A stretch of DNA of 64,000 nucleotides from NCBI GenBank assembly GCA_016165875.1, contig JABBOT010000007.1, forward strand, positions 12,825,721 through 12,889,720. The letters are read 5' to 3'. The notes under the pieces were generated by a model. That model was not told the DNA's origin, did not search any database, and worked only from the letters and a program-made list of their open reading frames with translations. The position numbers were made by a program, and so were the translations under genes. This DNA comes from Acanthopleura granulata. Its lineage: Eukaryota; Mollusca; Polyplacophora; Chitonida; Chitonidae. Positions 1 to 12,806 of this stretch are shown here, piece by piece. The first letter of the stretch is position 1, and every line of letters starts with the position of its first letter.

Positions 1-39
1 GCCACCGATGGTCCCAAGGTACCTTGCTACTATTTAAAC

Positions 40-185
40 CTTTGCATGTACATTTGAACAAAACACTAACTGGGATGAATTGACAAGGGGCCGAATTTCA
101 CCTGTAACGTGTGTCCATTTGCCCCATATATCAGGGGAGGCGTCGCTGCTCTGGCATTGCTCTCTGTGCTGTTGTCTGTCAATTT
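40..185 (+). repeat. dispersed repeat A, copy 1
   Basis: Family consensus features: GTAAGTTGTTACTTCTTAAA, then AACAGTTAGAATAAAACCCT, AACTGAGGTAAATTGACAAG, a GGCCGGATTTCACCGGTAA block and TCTGTGCTGTAGTCTTTTAT. This copy has the central and right parts. Confidence 0.8.
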
Positions 186-559
186 TAAAAGTATCCTCCC
201 TTGTGCTCTGTAGCGAATGAAAACAAGTACAATTTTGTCTGCTTTGTACCTTTTCTGCAGTCTATTTTTAATTTGGCGCGCTGCACCAACAGTGATAATT
301 TTCCCTGACCGTCCAACATTGAAAAACTAAAGTGCATTTTTGACTTTCTTAGGCAAAGGGGCATACTCAGATATGACAGGTGACAACAGTTTGTTGGTCT
401 CTGTTCTACGATTGTCAACGTTTAGGGTAGGACGGTAGAAAAGATGTTCAATCGCTTTATTTTTTTTCTCCCTATACACCCGGTCTGAATTCTCATTTAT
501 TTCACACATTTTAGTTTTAGTTTAACTAAAACGTTTGTTATTTATCCGTTCAAGTTAGA

Positions 560-665
560 TTTTAGGGCAGGTAAGTTGTTACTTGTTAAACACTTACATA
601 AGAAGTTAGAATAAAACCCTAACTGAGGTCTGGTTTTACTCTCTGTGCTCTAGTCTTTCAACTTT
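560..665 (+). repeat. dispersed repeat A, copy 2
   Basis: GGTAAGTTGTTACTTGTTAA, GTTAGAATAAAACCCTAACT and CTCTCTGTGCTCTAGTC; the middle is deleted. Its flank (665-840) also repeats 185-310, so the two copies share extra sequence. Confidence 0.8.
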
Positions 666-1334
666 GAAGGCATCTTTGTATATTTTGCCCTTGTGCTCTG
701 TAGCAAATAAAAGTATGTACAGTTTTGTTTTCTTTGTACCTTTTCCGCAGCTCATTTCCAATTTGGCTCGCTGTACCAACAGTGTTGATTTCCTATGACC
801 ACTCAGCAAAGTAACCAACTGGCTTACGATTTTCACTTTCTTGGGCTAGTAAGCACACTCATAAATGTCATGTGACAACTATGTGTTGGTTTCTGTCCTG
901 TGATTTTCAACGTGTAGGGTAGGATTGTCGCACAGATGTTTATTTTATGTTATTCTCCTTCAACCGATGTGAAGTCTCTTTGTCAATTAAACACCCGTTT
1001 TACCAAAACATCGATTAAACACACGTTTTACCAACAGGTGTTATTTATCCGTTCCAGTTTGATTTTGCGTTTGATGCAAAACACCACGGAAGAAGCGATT
1101 TCTTTCATTTTATTTTCTGTTAGATTGTACAGTTTTGCTTTCAGTCCCCACAATGACTGAGATATAAACTCCATGTTTTGTTAAGGCTCTGATCACATAC
1201 GCTCTGGGATATGTCCTCCGTAATCGAAATGGAAACAATTGGCTACAACTCTGTCGTACAATGGCTTAAGGAAACCAGTGACACCAAACGTTTTTGGTGA
1301 CCAACATCTTTTATTTGACTCTGGGAAGCAAGTT

Positions 1335-1640
1335 CGTATGTGCGCTTGGGTTTTACATGGTAGTGAACAATTTTCAGTCCTATGACGACGGGGTGTCCTT
1401 AGAATGTAGATATGCTGTGTCACCTTGTGGCAGGGCGAGTGCATGCAAACAATGTGCTGCCGCCGCTGGAGCATCATACCGAAACACCAGGCAGGACATG
1501 CCACCCAGTCACATTATACTGACACCGAGCCGACCAGTCTTGTTTCCCTGCTGTGACCTCTCAATGCTGAGCAGCATGCGAGGCAGCAACAACGTTTACG
1601 GCAGGTATGACCCGACAAAGGATTGACTCCGACCTAGAGG
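1335..1640 (-). mobile_element. SINE family 2 copy
   Basis: Reverse-oriented SINE with the CAGTATAATGTGACTGGGTG and GGCGGCAGCAC blocks and the 3' tail (complement of TTTTACATGGTAGTGAACAA). The tRNA-like head is degraded in this copy. Confidence 0.8.
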
Positions 1641-1649
1641 GAGTGAGTG

Positions 1650-1992
1650 CTTGCTTGATGTTTAACGTCGTACTTAACAATGTTTCAGTCATATGTCGAC
1701 GAGGAGTCCTTCTGGTGTATAGCTATACAACATGTCTTTTTGTGGCAGGGCGTCCATGCCGCCAAATTGCTGCCGCCAGTAGAACATCATGCCAAGGACA
1801 CCAGATATGACACCACACCCAGTCACATTATACTGACACCGGGTCGGCCAGTCCTGTTTCCCTGCTCTAACCTCTGAGTGCCAAGGAGGGCAGCAAAGAG
1901 TACCATTTTTAAAGTCTTTGATATAACCCGCCTTGAACCTGGATCTCCCGATATTGCCCGACCTGGAGGCGGGTCCTCTAACCACCAGGCAA
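1650..1992 (-). mobile_element. SINE family 2 copy, nearly full length
   Basis: On the minus strand: tRNA-like head GCCTGGTGGTTAGAGGACCC with a B-box-like GGTTCAA, the body with GTCAGTATAATGTGACTGGG, and tail CATATGACTGAAACATTG. Adjacent to, and in the same orientation as, the copy at 1335-1640. Confidence 0.85.
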
Positions 1993-2323
1993 AATCTTAT
2001 CTAACTTTTATAAAATAGAGACTCTCAAAACCCAAATTTGTAAAATTTTGCTTTGGTCACCAGCTTTCTTTTATGATTGTAGAGGAGAGCTGCCATGATG
2101 TCGCATGGCTAGTAACCTTATTAGCACCTCGGAGGGACAGCCACACGGTTATTCGTCAAGTGTATGAACTTGTAAATTAATGAACAACAACACCTTTCCT
2201 GCTTTTTTCCACAACAAAGGGGACAAACAAGTTGGTGCCTCACTCCACGCTGCTCTTTGTAATCCCAATAGCTTAACTCGAGTATTTTTACTGACAAAAT
2301 ACCGAGAATTAACAAATATATAT

Positions 2324-2324
2324 A

Positions 2325-2355
<31 letters not shown>

Positions 2356-2436
2356 ATACATTTGGTTTGCTGTTTGGACTGGAAATGGTCTTGCGTAAAA
2401 CACAAATAAATAAATAAATAAATTAATAAATAAACA
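2324..2436. repeat. two (AAAT)n runs
   Basis: AAATAAATA tracts at about 2326-2358 and 2403-2434, each followed by ACATTTGGTTTGC/GGTTGGC. They look like tails of eroded SINEs, but no SINE body is visible. Confidence 0.8.
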
Positions 2437-2459
2437 CATTTGGTTGGCCAGGTAAACAG

Positions 2460-3296
2460 GAGGGCCAAATTAAATCATGCGAGACTTACATGTATTTCTT
2501 GCCACATGTAGTCTGTCGTTGTTGTTGTTCAGAGTGTCATTTCGCTCATTTTAACATGACGGCCTTCTGTGGGCATCCGTTGAAACCTGAAGTGGAGATT
2601 GCTGTATTTGGAGAGTTTTGTGGTTTTCCATCGAAGAGGTTTTAAGAAAAAGTCGCAAATTGACGAGAGTGTGAGTCGAACTATCTGCTTAAAATGTACT
2701 TAGGCTTCTAAAACTTCGTTGACCGAGTATGAAGACACTGAAGGGCAACATACACTTATAGTGTCTATTTACTCCCTATAAAAGTCTGGGAAATTTTCGA
2801 AATTAAGGTACTACATATGGTCTTTATAATGGCTTGTTTGTACATCTTGGTTCCTGACGTTACCCCGCTCAATGAGAACTGGGACAATCTGTAATGATAT
2901 TACCAAGGCCGAGATTAAAATGGGTTTTTAGCCTACACCCAAGTATGGTTTTACCTAAGCCATAATTCCGATCGCCTTCAAATGGACAGAAGCTCGGAGG
3001 ATAACTTTGATTACAGCTTAAAAACACGCTTGGAATGTATTAATTGACTAACAAATCAATTTTTTTTCATTTTTCGTGGTGACTTTTTCTCTGTGCCATG
3101 CTGAACACGTTCTAATCCTCAGTGAAACGTATGAAGTTACCTCGAAGACTATAACCCTCGACCGTTGCAAAGATGGTGTTGATATGATTATAAACATATG
3201 GTTTATCAGAAGTATTGATTGAAGACGAAATATAAGACACCAAGAAGAGACGATTTTTCTATTTCTAGCTCTCGATTCTACAGAATAACGATAAAG
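2460..3296. other. intergenic, no gene seen
   Basis: No coding exon, tRNA or recognised repeat found between the (AAAT)n runs and the 46-bp minisatellite. Confidence 0.5.
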
Positions 3297-4200
3297 GCAC
3301 AGAAATACTGGTACACGTATTTGACAGAGGACAACGGTGTTTGACATAGAATACTGGTACACGTATTTGACAGAGGACAACGGTGCTTGACATAGAATAC
3401 TGGTACACGTATTTGACAGAGGACAACGGCATTTGACAGAGAATACTGGTACATGTATTTGACAGAGGACAACGGTGTTTGACAGAGAATACTGGTACAT
3501 GTATTTGACAAAGGACAATGGTGTTTGACAGAGAATACTGGTACATGTATTTGACAGAGGACAATGGTGTTTGACATAAAATACGGGTACTTGTATTTGA
3601 TATAAGACAACGGTGTTTGACATAGAATACTGGAACATGTATTTGACAGAGGACCACGGTGTTTGACAGAGAATACTGGTACATGTATATGACAGAGAAC
3701 AACTGAGTTTGACATAAAATACGGGTACTTGTATTTGATATAAGACAACGGTGTTTGACATGGAATACTGGAACATGTATTTGACAGAGGACAACGGTGT
3801 TTGACAGAGAATACTGGTACATGTATATGACAGAGAACAACTGAGTTTGACATAGAATACTGGTACATGTATTTGACAGAGGACAACGGTGTTTGACAGA
3901 GAATACTGGTACATGTATATGACAGAGAACAACTGAGTTTGACATAGAATACTGGTACATGTATTTGACAGAGGACAAAGGTGTTTGACATAGAATACTG
4001 GTACATGTATTTAACAGAGGACAACGGTGTGTGACATAGAATACTGGTACATGTATTTGACAGAGGACAACGGTATTTGACATAGAATACTGGTACATGT
4101 ATTTGACAGAGGACAACGGCGTTTGATAGAGAATACTCCTACATGTATTTTATATAGGACAGTGGTGTTTGACAGAGGTTACTGGTGTTTGACAGAGGAC
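3297..4200. repeat. 46-bp minisatellite with 138-bp higher-order repeat
   Basis: About 19 copies of a 46-bp unit built from TACTGGTACATGTATTTGAC and AGAGGACAACGGTGTTTGAC plus six bases. Variant units (ATACGGGTACTTG, and TATATGACAGAGAAC) recur exactly 138 bp apart (3573/3711; 3691/3829), a three-unit higher-order repeat. All three antisense frames stay open because the unit lacks stops, so the long frames here are not genes. A SINE starts immediately downstream. Confidence 0.95.
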
Positions 4201-4202
4201 AA

Positions 4203-4405
4203 CGCTTGGCTTCGTTGGTTATCGCGCTAGCTTAGCGTAATAACCCAGGAGCTTCCAACCAATACGATCGCTGTGAGTTCAAGTCCAGCTCATATTGGCT
4301 TCCTCTCCGGTCGTACGTTGAAAGGTCCGCCAGCAGCTTGAGTCAATTAACTGAAATATTATTGAGTACGTCGTATAACTTCAATCAAATAAATAAATAA
4401 ATAAA
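4203..4405 (+). mobile_element. SINE family 1 copy
   Basis: tRNA-like head GGTTATCGCGCTAG..GTGAGTTCAAGTCCAGCTCA, body CTTCCTCTCCGGTCGTACG, tail GAAATATTATTGAGTACGTC and (AAAT)n. It directly follows the 46-bp minisatellite. A second fragment (about 4420-4515) follows it. Confidence 0.85.
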
Positions 4406-4419
4406 GATGTCGCCAAAAG

Positions 4420-4515
4420 GGTTAGGCGTGATGCAACTATTACTTTGATGCCCCCCACCAATCCGGTTGCTGCTAGTTCAAGTCCAGCTCATGCTGGCTT
4501 CCTCTCTGGTTGTAA
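4420..4515 (+). mobile_element. SINE family 1 fragment
   Basis: AGTTCAAGTCCAGCTCATGC followed by TGGCTTCCTCTC, the 5' half only. Confidence 0.7.
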
Positions 4516-5439
4516 ATCTGCGATGTATAAAATTAGTTCTGAATCAATCCAAAAGCAAGTATTCTGACTATGCATCACTGCAATATGTGTTTACCGTGAC
4601 AGCTGCGTTGACGTGAGAAGTCTTTTTCTGTAGGAAAGTAGTTCACTTCTGTAAACTGTGTATACAGGAATGATTGAAGCTGTGGGAATTCAGCTCTTAT
4701 ACATTGGTATATATGGAGACTTTTCATGTGGGTAAAAAAATGAAAAGCTTCCTACTAAATTTGGACAAGTGAGCAGTGTCAAATTAAAGTACCTAAGACA
4801 GCTGGCTTCCTGCATTTGCTTATGCTAATGTGTATGTATGTATGGATGCATGCACGCATATGTTTGCTTGGGCGTCACGTCGAACTCAACATTTTTTCAG
4901 TTATATGACAACGACTGATGTACAGAGAGCTTGCCACAGTATCAGCATTGCTCCATTTGGAATATCGTGGGGAATCCCAGCAAGTTGTCCAAGTTATTTA
5001 TTATGAAGCAAACGCTGATATTGTCACTGTCCGGGGCCATGTAAATATACATGTGTATAAACAGATTCATTAAGAAAGGCTGGGTGTAATACGTATCTCA
5101 GACTGTAGCTGCGCTGGCCGCCTGCGCATTGGCTACAACGAGCGAAGCTGGCGTGTTTGTGCTTTAATTAAGGTAAACAAACACATGTAATTATGGTGTG
5201 TGTTTGGGGGGGGGGGGGTATAAAATCTTGAATCCTCCAGGGGTTGAACTGACCTGGAGTTTTATGGCAGGTAGCATAAGTGTAGCGCCTGTGCTACGTG
5301 TGTGCTCTGTATCTTGAAGAAGAACAGCCTACTGCATTAATTAAACACAGTTGAAATATTTGTTTTATCTGTTTTATCCTAATGATAAACTTGAATAATG
5401 GACAATACACGTGTTTGACAGTTGGGCCCTATTTAATTT

Positions 5440-5672
5440 ATTTAGCTTTTGATTGCTGTTTTACGCCGTACTCAAGAATATTTCACTTATGGTGGGGAAA
5501 AACCGGGCAGAACCCGGAAGGAAACTCACGGCCATCCACAGGCTGCAGGCGGATCCAAGTGGAAGTCATACTGAATTTGGCTTGAAATCACAACGATCGC
5601 ATTGCTGAGAGCCACCTGGGTTATTAGGTCTCACCAACGCGATAACCTTTGCCGGCCACTCAGGCCCCAGGC
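5440..5672 (-). mobile_element. SINE family 1 copy
   Basis: Reverse orientation: TTTTACGCCGTACTCAAGAA tail complement through the GGCCACTCAGGCCCC head complement. Confidence 0.85.
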
Positions 5673-5929
5673 CCTATTTAGAACAGCAGTTATAAACCGT
5701 TGCAGTGAGGGGGCAACTTAGACATCCAGATTTGTATCTAACTTGAAAATAATTCCCAGACAAGGGGCATGCATTTTTAATTGCATTTCACAAAATCGAC
5801 TGTCTTCTCTGCATCACCAAAGACTTTGATAGGTTCTCTCTTACATCCTATCAGGTTTTTTAACTATCTATGTATTTGATTGCTTGCCCTTCCCTTAGGG
5901 CCTGGTGTTATACCATGTTTTGGAAATGG

Positions 5930-6100
5930 ACTTTAGGGGGTGTAGTTTGTTACTTCTTAAACATTTATATGAACAATTAGAATAAAATCCTAAATTTGAC
6001 ATGAGGCCGGATTTCGCTGGTAAAGTGCCACCGTTTCTCAACAATCACACTGTTGCCATTGCTCTGGTTTTACTCTCTTTGTTGTTGTCTTTTATATTGA
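5930..6100 (+). repeat. dispersed repeat A, copy 3
   Basis: GTAGTTTGTTACTTCTTAAA, AATTAGAATAAAATCCTAAA, GAGGCCGGATTTCGC and TTTTACTCTCTTTGTTGTTG. Confidence 0.8.
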
Positions 6101-6189
6101 TGTTATCTAAAAGGAACGCCCCTTCATGGTTTACTGGTGGTGTGCGAATGTCGGACTTCACGCTTAATAGATTGATAAGACTTGCTTAA

Positions 6190-7734
6190 TTGCTGTGAAG
6201 CTATAACGTCATCCCCAGGCAGCTGTGATGTAGAGCGTGACGAATGTATCCTGTAAGAGGTCTCTGTCGGGTATTACAAATTTAACTTGGCCCCGCGGTT
6301 CTTGTAAGCTGTTGGTCATCTGTCACGGTGAGTAGGGGGTATCATAGAGATGGCCAGTTTTGGTCTGTAGATCTATAAACTCTGGTATACTGGTTTCTTA
6401 TTATTTTGGCGGTGAGATTGTACAAGGCAGGAATTATGTGTTGTTCTCCTTCGGATATATTGGCGGTGCACAGCACGTCCTAAATACATAAGAAAATGTG
6501 AAGTGAAGACCTGTGCGAGAGTTTTACTGGTGCTTACAGGTTTTAGCGGCGTTAATAGCATTGCCTTGCGCTGCTGGTGTGACTCTAACGACCCCTTCCT
6601 CAAAGAAGTTACCAGGTTTATTTGCAACTCATATACTATTTCTTACATTTTCCTTTGGGTGCTTGTGTTTTAGGTTGTTTTTGGGAAAGGGCTTGGTCAT
6701 TATCAAATTGGAACGCCCTTTCATGGTATAAGAGTGATGAAGAAGTGTCGCTTTTAATCTATTCTTCTTTAGCCAGACGCTAAACGGCAGGAGGGTTGGG
6801 GCAGTGAGCTGCTGACACTACTTTCATTGGAAATATGGATACTTGCACCGAAATGCCTACTGCTTAATTGTCTTCTTCTGTCTAAGGCCGTTTCCACGAT
6901 ATGACGGAAACTTTGCTCATTTGGCGTCAAATCATACACATTCATTCATTCTGAACGTGATTTTCTCTCCACATTTGGGTTGCTTTCTTGTCCTCAGAAA
7001 AGAGTGAGACTGAATAATGGACTAAAAGGATAAGCGCTATTGGATTCCGACTTTTTAGCATGCACTGAGGGAAGCATGTAATTATCCACGCAGGCACCCT
7101 ATTTTAGCTTAGAAATATGGAAATTAGTTGCAAATTTCTCACTTTTTACCGGTCATGTAAGCCCAAATTTTGTATATAATTGGATCATGTATTACGTCTT
7201 TTGAGATAATGCATTTTAATGCCAGATCAAAAAGCATCTTTCTGTATTACTTAAATGTATGGGTACCAAGGGTTAAGTAATTAGAGTAAGTTAATGATAT
7301 GCGCGGTATGTCCTTTATTACTATTACATGATGTGTTGTGTTCTCTGTTTTGAGTTCCTGGAAGTCTGCCTCTACCGTGCTTGTCTCCCACTGCATTAGT
7401 ATAAGAATCTGTTGGGGAGGATATAACTCGTAATCAAGAGGATATGAGATACGCCAGGCTCTCAGTTCAAGCTGAAGATGTTCAAACGTTATGAAGCTGA
7501 ACGAAATTTTTAAACGGATGATTTATTCCGGAGTACGACTGATATATATAAATAGTTGTTGACGTCACCTATTTTTTTTTTTATTTATTTTTTTTTTATT
7601 TTTCACGTAGCGGTAAGAACATCCCCAAAATGGTGTGCTACTGGAGTGAAAACTGACTGAAGCCTGTTGACAACTGAAAATATTTTGAGTGAAACAAATT
7701 TGTCCGGGTTAAACACATAGCTGTAAATGTCTGA
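6190..7734. other. arrestin 5' flank, no gene seen
   Basis: Only short open frames. The phrase GGAACGCCC(C/T)TTCATGG occurs at about 6113 and 6710, a trace of a further repeat. Poly-T/A tracts near 7570-7605. Confidence 0.5.
7545..7562 (+). promoter_or_regulatory. possible TATA-like element upstream of the arrestin gene
   Basis: GATATATATAAATAG lies about 490 bp upstream of the arrestin ATG and before the 5' tandem repeat. It fits a TATAWAAR match, but A+T-rich runs are common here and no transcription start can be read from sequence alone. Confidence 0.2.
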
Positions 7735-8043
7735 CTACTTCTGCGGGTTGAGTACGTTGGCTGTGAACGCTTGGGTAGAGCAGTGAGCTGAACGCGTGGA
7801 CTGTGAGTTAATCAGTTGGCCGAACACGGGGAATGTGACCGTCTGAATACATCAGTGAGCTGAACACGTGGACTGTGGTTGTTTAAGTACTTCATTGAGG
7901 TGCACACGGAGGTTGTGACTCTCTGAGTACATCAGTGAGCTAAACACGTGGTCTGTGACTCTCTGAGTACATCAGTTGCTGTGACATCGGTGGGTGGACC
8001 ACATGGGTTGGCACTCTAATAGTAGATCAGTAAGCTGACCAGG
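7735..8043 (+). repeat. degenerate tandem repeat in the arrestin 5' flank
   Basis: A unit of roughly 45 bp with the core GTGAGCTGAACACGTGGACT and CTCTGAGTACATCAGT recurs about six to seven times, diverging at the edges and ending at the start codon of the arrestin gene. It could lie in the 5' UTR or the promoter. The CACGTG core is an E-box-like hexamer, but repetition alone does not show function. Confidence 0.75.
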
Positions 8044-8161
8044 ATGGGGAAGTTAAACCAATTTCAGATTTTCCTGAACAACCCTCAAGTGGAGTATGTC
8101 AGTGGACAGGTGGTAGAAGGTCATCTTAGCGTTGACCTCAAGGAGCCCATGAAAATGAAAG
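8044..8161 (+). CDS. alpha-arrestin exon 1 (start of arrestin N domain)
   Basis: The ATG at 8044 opens [20 protein letters not shown], the usual alpha-arrestin N-terminus (G-K-L-x-x-F-x-I-x-x-N-N-P), then [13 protein letters not shown]. The donor G|GTAAGC follows 8161, leaving phase 1. The start was chosen because it gives the family N-terminus. Upstream is a degenerate tandem repeat, presumably 5' UTR or promoter. Confidence 0.9.
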
Positions 8162-11100
8162 GTAAGCTCCCTGGACAAAGACATGTCTCTGTTCTCGTGT
8201 ACATTGCAGCTGGTTTTCATTTAACGTAGATTGCGCTGCTCTCACTGAGGTTCCGGTAAAAATTGCATAATATTTTTGCATAATATTTTCTGAATGACAA
8301 TGTGATGCAGGTCTAATAAATGCAATTTAATGTAAATTAGTGGTTTATATTCAAACATATGCATTTATGAAAAAATATTGATGACTGTATTAAAAACATA
8401 AATTTTATCAGAATACAGGTTGAACACATTTGCTAGATGGAAAGACCAAATTTTAGTGCAAATATGTTTATTAAACATGCGTAATGTCGTCCTTTACAAC
8501 ATCATTGCGCAAAGACTTATATACCAAGAGGTGGTATATTGCTCGATATGGTGAACATAAAAAATGTATATACACTCATGTGTTTACTTGATTGTTATCT
8601 GAATCAGACGCTCTACTCACGAATCTTTGATTTACACAATGGCGGTCGGGTTCATGGCGTAGGAAACACGAGTGCCCCGTGTAAACCACCGACATTTGAC
8701 AAGTGTTTTTTTTGTTCTTAAATTCCAAAGGACATATCAAGTATAGCACGGCTGGCTCATCCTTGTCATCGTTCATGCATTTACATGTATGAATCGGGAG
8801 GGAAAGACGTCAGGCAATGACACAGTCATCACATGATTTATGCGAGATACATTTTAGGAACCTAGGCTAGGAAACCGACATCCATGTAACAGTTGTCAAT
8901 CAAAATGGGCGTTCTGGGGCAATAATCGTCGACCAGTTTGCAGATAACACAAACCACAAATTAGTAAAAAAGTATATAAAATTTAAAAACTAGGACGGAT
9001 TCATGCAAAGAGAACTTGCCAACAGTTTTCAATAATGACGGAAAGATGCCATGAATGTTCTAAGTGGATGAATAAAATCAGTATCTAAATCGCGTGCCAT
9101 TATAGGATATATAGTGTCGATAGTCAAAAATGTATCTCAGTTGGGCTTTGATTGGAACTGTTCATATATTGCACGGATTGATGCATAAAGAAGCAGTCAC
9201 CAGTTTTCAATGATGACGAAAATCCTAGGTGGAGGAAAGGCCTTCTTTGCACTGTTATATTTTGACTTATGATGGTGATCAAGTTTTAATATTTATGAAA
9301 AACTTTTCATCTATGAAATTTATTTCCTTTAAAATGTGATCTTTGGACATTATGTATACTTCACATGCATGACTGTCAGGCCAAAGGAAACAGTCCTCAC
9401 ATTTGTTCGATCTAAGAAATATAACTCTGATTAAGGATAGATTTGGTGGCAAAGTTAAAACCAGATAGGGCAATGGCAGAGATGACCATACCAGCCTATG
9501 TGCCAGATAATTTCAGAATTCAGCAACGCTTTCGAATTACATGGATGTATTTCTTCATTTTATGGCTTTAAGTTAAGTTACTAATGAAGATGTGCTCTTT
9601 CTTTCTTTAGAAATGTCTGACACTTGTTACAATCAGGTAAAATTAATAACTGAAAAGAGGCTGACCTATGTAAGGGAAAGATGGATTGCGATCTTATCAA
9701 TCCGTTACAAATGGTTACGGGGTTACGCGTCCTCTGAAATCATCTCCTTTCTCTTTAGCACTTCCACACCCACTTTCCTGTCTCAAGTATGAACAGATAC
9801 GCGCACGAGCGTTTGCTCTGAAGTAATCTGTAAGCAATGTTAATAGATCGGTGATATATCAATTAAACTTCTCGTTTGATTTATTAATTATTCCCTCAGT
9901 TAGTCACGCTGAATTAGTAAGTATATCCACCACCCCACTCCGCATACCCCTTTCGTCAATGTGAGACATCATGAGGGAGGACTGCCCAACAGATCGAGAT
10001 ACCCTGAGATTTAGTCGTATTTGACAAGAGTAGATGGCTGCCTCAGGTTTGCAGATAAATCGCGCTCTCAGGGTGGTTAGGGTCCTCCCTTGGTCACATT
10101 AACATTTGCCAAAAAAACGAACTTCAGGGCCGTAGCGGACAAAATTTACAGAGGATGAAGGTTTCTTGAATACGGCTTTAAAAACGGATCTGCCCACTCC
10201 ACACTGGTTGCTGGCTCTGAAATAAATCGAGCGGTTTATTTTATTACAATTAAGGTAACACTTGTCTTTTTTACAGGTATTGCATTGCGCTTCCACGGAC
10301 GGGCTCTAGTCCATTGGACGGAAACACGGACCGTGATGGTTGGGGCTTCAGTCTCGGTGTCCGAGACTGTTCACTATCAGGCCGATGAGAATTACTTCGA
10401 TAACATCATTGTTCTGTATGGCAAAGGTTAGTGCATAGCCTATGAAACACCCCGCCCTGTCACTTCGCTTGTTTGTCCCGCCAGCTATTGTGTATAGATG
10501 CATGGTGCTATATTTCTCTAGATCTCATTCACATTTTCTGTGTGTCAAACAAGCGCCACCTGGTAGTTGACGGCAAAAATAGCTCAAGTGGCAGGACTCC
10601 CTAACTGGCTCTGTTGAATGCCACAAAACCTTGTATTATCCCCCAGTGCGTGTAAACAACGGAGAGTGCCGTGACGGAATGGGGACATGTTTCCGACAGA
10701 ACAACATACTACAAAGCAAGCTTCACTTTTCTAATACCTTGTCAGTCTCTTTTCGTGTCTCCCTATTCTGGCGTGCGGACAGCTGCAGATGTAGAAAAAG
10801 TAGGATAGAAGAATAGGATAGTTTCGAGTTAAAGAAAAGGTAAAGATGGAGGTAAAAGTCCTACTGTACCATGTGACCTGTCAGACATGTTAGGCGGCAA
10901 TTCTTGATTATACATTTGCCATAACATGAGTGTGAGAAAAAAATTCACAAGAAGTTATTTGGAGTAGACGAAAGAATGAGAAAATTGAGGAGTTGAGTGT
11001 TTGTGGGATAGAAAAGTTCAGAAGCAAAGGGTTGTCATTTGTACCTCGAGAGAGCGATGGGATAGGTGATTGGTAACCTAAAAACAAGAAAAGTTGCGTA

Positions 11101-12733
11101 ACAATCATACAAAAGGACTTATTTTTACCTCTAACGACAAAAGAGGTGGACCTCAAAATTCTCCTATCGGAGCAATAAGTGAGGAACTTATATACCTACG
11201 TCAGTCTTCATAGACTTCATATGTACGTCAACATTGTATTTCGAACTTTTTAACGGTTTCGCTAACCAAACTGTCGGCTGGACACCCTGCCGGTAAAGCG
11301 AGATAGACGTGATTTTGGGAGACTTGGAGAAGGTGGGTATCCTCGGGTCATGATGGATGATGTTTGATATAATCTGGTGGCTTCTCTATGAGAATGCTTT
11401 AATAACTCTCTCTTGCATATATTAGCTGGCTAGTGGTTAAAAACTCCACATAGGACAAAGTGTTGTAGAATATTTTTTGTAGTCTTAATAACTTTTTTCT
11501 AAAAAACGGTCGCACGGAATTTTGACACCTTTTTTACTTTTAAAGATATTAGTTAAAGAACATTAAAGTTTCAAATTTTTAAATAAGTTTTTGAAATTTT
11601 TAACTTTAAACGATCACTAAGGACAATCTAGGAAGAATGTTAAAAATCCATGGGACCGTTTTTTTAGATGAAACAATAAATTATCCACTTGAGCAAAAAA
11701 GATTGTTTTGTTCTGCAAAGCTTGTTCATGTTCTCAGAGTAACGTGGAATCACTGACTTTTTGGTTCACTGCATCCTTTTATGTTTTTTACAAAACTAGA
11801 TTATAGCAATGTTTTACTTTATATTTATATGACTGAAAACTAAGTATTGTTCAGAGGATGATTTAAGGGTACAGAAAGACTACAGCCAAGAGACTAAAAC
11901 CAGAACAGGGTAGCGGGCAAAAGGTCACTGTAACCTGTGAAATCCTACCTCTTGTCAATTTACCTCAGTTTAGGATTTCTTCTAACTGTTAATGTAAATT
12001 TCTTAAAACGCAATAACTTACATACCCCCTGCAATGGTTCACGAACACCCTATGGTTCAAGAAGCATAAAATATGTGAAAATAATGTAATCATTTTAAGT
12101 TCAGTTTATTAGACGTCACTGGTCTAGAATTATTCTCAGTTGTTGGCATCACACTGAATACACAATCACATGAAAACAATGCAGATTCATCCAGGAGCAC
12201 AATATTAACTTATCGGTCATTTCCGTGCCCATGGAATGTTCAAGCATACGTGAAAAACGAAAAACGCGCCAAAAAATGTAGAAAAGTATATATAAGGCCA
12301 CTGGTACACAAGGAATGTGAAAAGCTCGGTAAACAGGTGAATTCTGTCGAACGGAAGCCTCACACGACTCCAGCTTCAAGCCCATATTTGGATGTCGCTT
12401 AGCTGCGAAGCCATCTATATGTACCACCTGCTCGTTACTTTCTTTGCAATAGTGCCAGAGTTCTACCGTCTCGCACCCCAGGCTATTAATGTGTGCCACT
12501 TGTGAAAGCACTGACATGCACGAATTTATATGCGCACTACAGTTTAAATCGGCGGTCTCACCTTCATTCCGTAGCAGTTGCCGGCCTCGAAGATGTTGGC
12601 CACACGTAATAAACCAAAACCATCCCGTGACCTGTTTTTGATTGATATGGCGCATATATATATAGATATATATATATATATAGATATATATATATATATA
12701 TAGATATATAGATATATATATATATATATATAT

Positions 12734-12806
<73 letters not shown>

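Noticed and set aside
1193..1985. Several overlapping frames on both strands
   Set aside because: They lie in two SINE family 2 copies.
3048..4116. Three long overlapping antisense open frames (up to 294 codons)
   Set aside because: They run through the 46-bp minisatellite; the unit has no stop in any antisense frame, and the products are simple repeats of one motif.
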